From: DATKMG01 sp035541995
GTDB lineage: Bacteria > Acidobacteriota > Terriglobia > Versatilivoradales > Versatilivoraceae
NCBI GenBank assembly: GCA_035541995.1
Contig: DATKMG010000762.1
Coordinates: forward strand, 1-8,993
Direction: 5' to 3'
DNA: 8,993 nucleotides
The notes beneath the pieces are model-generated. The model saw only the letters and a program-made list of their open reading frames with translations, was not told where the DNA came from and ran no database searches. How positions within the stretch are numbered: position 1 is the stretch's first letter; each line of letters starts with the position of its first letter. This document shows positions 6,821 through 8,993 of the stretch, piece by piece. A program made the translations under genes and the position numbers.

Positions 6821-7628
6821 GTTCCTTCTTCTCTTCCGGTTTCCCTTCCCCTTCAACCGTGATCTTAACCTCAGCTTCGAATCGTTTGTAATTCTCGTAC
6901 TTGACCACTTCGCGAACCCTTACGTCATTTCCATTGGGGAAGTGCAGAACGTCATCCGCCTTCGTCCAAACCGGAAACCAATACTTCTTATCGACCTGTC
7001 CACGGATTGTCTCAAAGCGTGGGAATCGCTGTTCGCGGGTCTTTCTGGTCACCTGATACACCGTTTTGCCAAAGGTCTTGACGATTTGCAGGTCCTGGTC
7101 ATCTACCCAGATCTTCCCCTCAAAGTAGCGCTCTTCTCCTTCGATTTTTTTGGGGTGAACGTCAAAAACATAGGTGTCCACTTCATCGATTTTTTCCTTC
7201 CCAAGGTAAGCCAGGCCATACTTCTCAATATTGGTCGTGGTAAGGACAAACGGGTAGATGTGCTGAATGTCGGAAATATCTTCCGGGGTCAGAATAATGT
7301 CTCGAAGAGTATCCGGTGGTGCTCTCAGGACTTTCTCAACCCGCCTTCCGCGGTTGTCGAACAAAACATCACTGACCTCGAAACGTTCCTGACCGGTCCT
7401 CCGGCCATCGATCGATAAAACCTCAATTCGAACGGTCTGTCTGTAGGTATAGTTGTCACGGGCCTTGCGGAACTCCTCCTCCTTCGCGGCAAATTTCCGA
7501 ATAATTTCCTCCGGGGGAAAGGGGGGCTGTTCCTTTCTCAGGCTGGATTCCCTTTCTTCCTGTGCCTTCGCAACCGTTCCTGTTGCGACCGATGCCAGAA
7601 CCAGGCATAAGACTGCGAGCGATTTCAT
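6813..7628 (-). CDS. Exported LolA-fold-like protein of unknown function
   Basis: This gene encodes 271 aa from an ATG with AAGGA about 10 nt upstream. The N-terminus (MKSLAVLCLVLASVATGTVAKA) is a Sec signal peptide with likely cleavage after residue 22. There is no lipobox at a suitable place, so the mature protein is probably periplasmic and soluble. The body alternates charged beta strands: NYTYRQTVRIEVLSIDG, VSDVLFDNRGRRVEKVL, DTYVFDVHPKK, FEGKIWVDDQDLQIVKTFGK and KYWFPVWTKADDVL. The 'tYvFdv.Pk ... G.iWvD.qdl.IvK' pattern is what outer-membrane lipoprotein-sorting (LolA/LolB-like) and acidobacterial homologues show. The C-terminus is a Glu/Lys/Pro tail. A role in lipoprotein or lipid handling follows from the fold only. 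It is the first gene after the rRNA terminator on the same strand and converges on the aminopeptidase gene. I see no clear promoter in 7629-7780. Confidence 0.85.
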   Translation of the reverse strand: MKSLAVLCLVLASVATGTVAKAQEERESSLRKEQPPFPPEEIIRKFAAKEEEFRKARDNYTYRQTVRIEVLSIDGRRTGQERFEVSDVLFDNRGRRVEKVLRAPPDTLRDIILTPEDISDIQHIYPFVLTTTNIEKYGLAYLGKEKIDEVDTYVFDVHPKKIEGEERYFEGKIWVDDQDLQIVKTFGKTVYQVTRKTREQRFPRFETIRGQVDKKYWFPVWTKADDVLHFPNGNDVRVREVVKYENYKRFEAEVKITVEGEGKPEEKKEPK

Positions 7629-7781
7629 GGATCAATCATCCTTGCACTGAGGTTAGATTCAATTCCTTTGTTGGTTAGAGCGATAAAAGAACGCTCTGGT
7701 TGTCCAGACAAGAGGCCCCCTGACTTGGGCAGTGGACTTAGGGAAACACTGGGGTTTGGGTGACCCCGTCAATTGGTGTCC

Positions 7782-7827
7782 ACAAACAAAACAGGCCTCA
7801 GAAAGGATCACTTCCTGAGGCCTGTTT
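7782..7827 (-). terminator. Intrinsic terminator of the rRNA operon
   Basis: On the minus strand, a perfect 13-bp stem (AAACAGGCCTCAG, 7827-7815, with CTGAGGCCTGTTT, 7801-7789) encloses a 13-nt loop and is followed by TTTGTTTG (T-rich, 7790-7782). It lies seven bases after the 3' end of 5S rRNA, the normal place for an rRNA operon terminator. Confidence 0.9.
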
Positions 7828-7833
7828 CAGAAA

Positions 7834-7951
7834 TCCTGGCAACGACCCACTCTCCCAGCCAGTTTCCCGGCCAGTACCATCGGCGCTGAGGGGCTTAACT
7901 GCCGTGTTCGGGATGGGAACGGGTGTGACCCCCTCGCTAGAGTCACCAGGA
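7834..7951 (-). rRNA. rrf: 5S ribosomal RNA
   Basis: This is a complete 118-nt 5S rRNA on the minus strand. The 5' end TCCTGGTGAC pairs with the 3' end GTTGCCAGGA to form helix I. Conserved internal blocks are ACACCCGTTCCCATCCCGAACACGG (7925-7891 region), GTTAAGCCCCTCAGCGCCGATGGTACT and GGGAGAGTGGGTCG, in the usual order. It follows the 23S gene in the same transcript. Confidence 0.95.
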
Positions 7952-8096
7952 AAATCCAGCTCTCGCTGGACTCTTGACCAGGCACGAGCCTGGTCGGTTC
8001 TTCAATTGAAGGGATCTACTCGGGTATTTGTGATTGCCGAATTTCTATTACCAATTATATTCGGATATCGGCAATCACAAATCGCAAATTAAGTAA
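7952..8096 (-). other. 23S-5S internal transcribed spacer with three hairpins
   Basis: The spacer of about 145 nt contains no tRNA. Three perfect inverted repeats are visible: TCCAGC/GCTGGA (7955-7970, a GAGA GNRA-type tetraloop on the transcribed strand); GACCAGGC/GCCTGGTC (7976-7995, 4-nt loop); and a 15-bp repeat at 8026-8040 and 8068-8082. They probably direct folding or RNase processing of the precursor between 23S and 5S rRNA. Confidence 0.7.
8026..8082. repeat. 15-bp perfect inverted repeat in the rRNA spacer
   Basis: ATTTGTGATTGCCGA (8026-8040) and its exact reverse complement (8068-8082) flank an AT-rich 27-nt centre, in a spacer otherwise made of GC-rich short hairpins. The centre holds a second possible pairing (CCGAAT at 8037-8042 with ATTCGG at 8059-8064), so two folds compete. 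It could be an RNase III processing stem or a small inserted palindromic element; I cannot tell which from one copy. Confidence 0.75.

Positions 8097-8993
<897 letters not shown>

Noticed and set aside
6741..7418. 225-codon plus-strand ORF opposite the LolA-like gene
   Set aside because: It is antisense to a gene with signal peptide, ribosome site and family-like strands; its own sequence shows only the hydrophobic pattern expected from the opposite strand.
7695..7708. TCTGG/CCAGA inverted repeat upstream of the LolA-like gene
   Set aside because: It has only 5 bp and a 4-nt loop, which is common by chance, and no T-run or promoter is clearly linked to it.
7760..8092. Plus-strand ORF over the terminator, 5S rRNA and spacer
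   Set aside because: It overlaps a complete 5S rRNA and terminator on the other strand. Similar short ORFs at 8170-8798 overlap 23S rRNA.

Overview
This window looks like chromosomal DNA of a Gram-negative-type bacterium, most probably an acidobacterium. The main clue is the protein at the left edge. It has a signal peptide followed by the degenerate von Willebrand A domain that is heavily expanded in Acidobacteriota ('VWFA-related' family). A SpoIIAA-like small protein and a secreted LolA-like protein fit that origin. Base composition is moderate to fairly high GC. The assignment is an inference from protein style; the 16S gene is not in the window.

Left block (1-3627, all minus strand). 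Read in transcription order, it holds a tRNA-Ala(GGC) with an encoded CCA and a consensus-like promoter, an IlvX-like thiamine-diphosphate enzyme with its own promoter (perfect TATAAT), a 130-aa SpoIIAA/STAS-like protein, and a secreted VWA-domain protein that runs off the window at base 1. The last three are closely spaced and may be co-transcribed.

Middle block (3925-6710, plus strand). A promoter with near-consensus elements drives a two-gene operon: a bacterial deoxyhypusine-synthase homologue and an M17 leucyl aminopeptidase whose start codon overlaps the previous stop (ATGA). The synthase keeps the catalytic Lys-Trp-Glu set. It has replaced several residues that bind spermidine in the human enzyme, so its polyamine chemistry is probably different. 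Its leader is about 160 nt and contains a GGATCC hairpin and a possible 26-codon upstream ORF.

Right block (6813-8993, minus strand). The 3' end of an rRNA operon is present: about the last 900 nt of 23S rRNA, a spacer with three hairpins (one a perfect 15-bp inverted repeat), a complete 5S rRNA and a strong intrinsic terminator. Next comes a secreted LolA-fold-like protein that converges on the aminopeptidase gene. Nested inverted repeats lie between the two converging ends.

No CRISPR array, transposase, integrase, phage gene or recognisable defence system is visible. The most interesting item is the divergent deoxyhypusine-synthase-like enzyme coupled to an aminopeptidase. The non-coding repeats at 3833-3852 and 8026-8082 come next.
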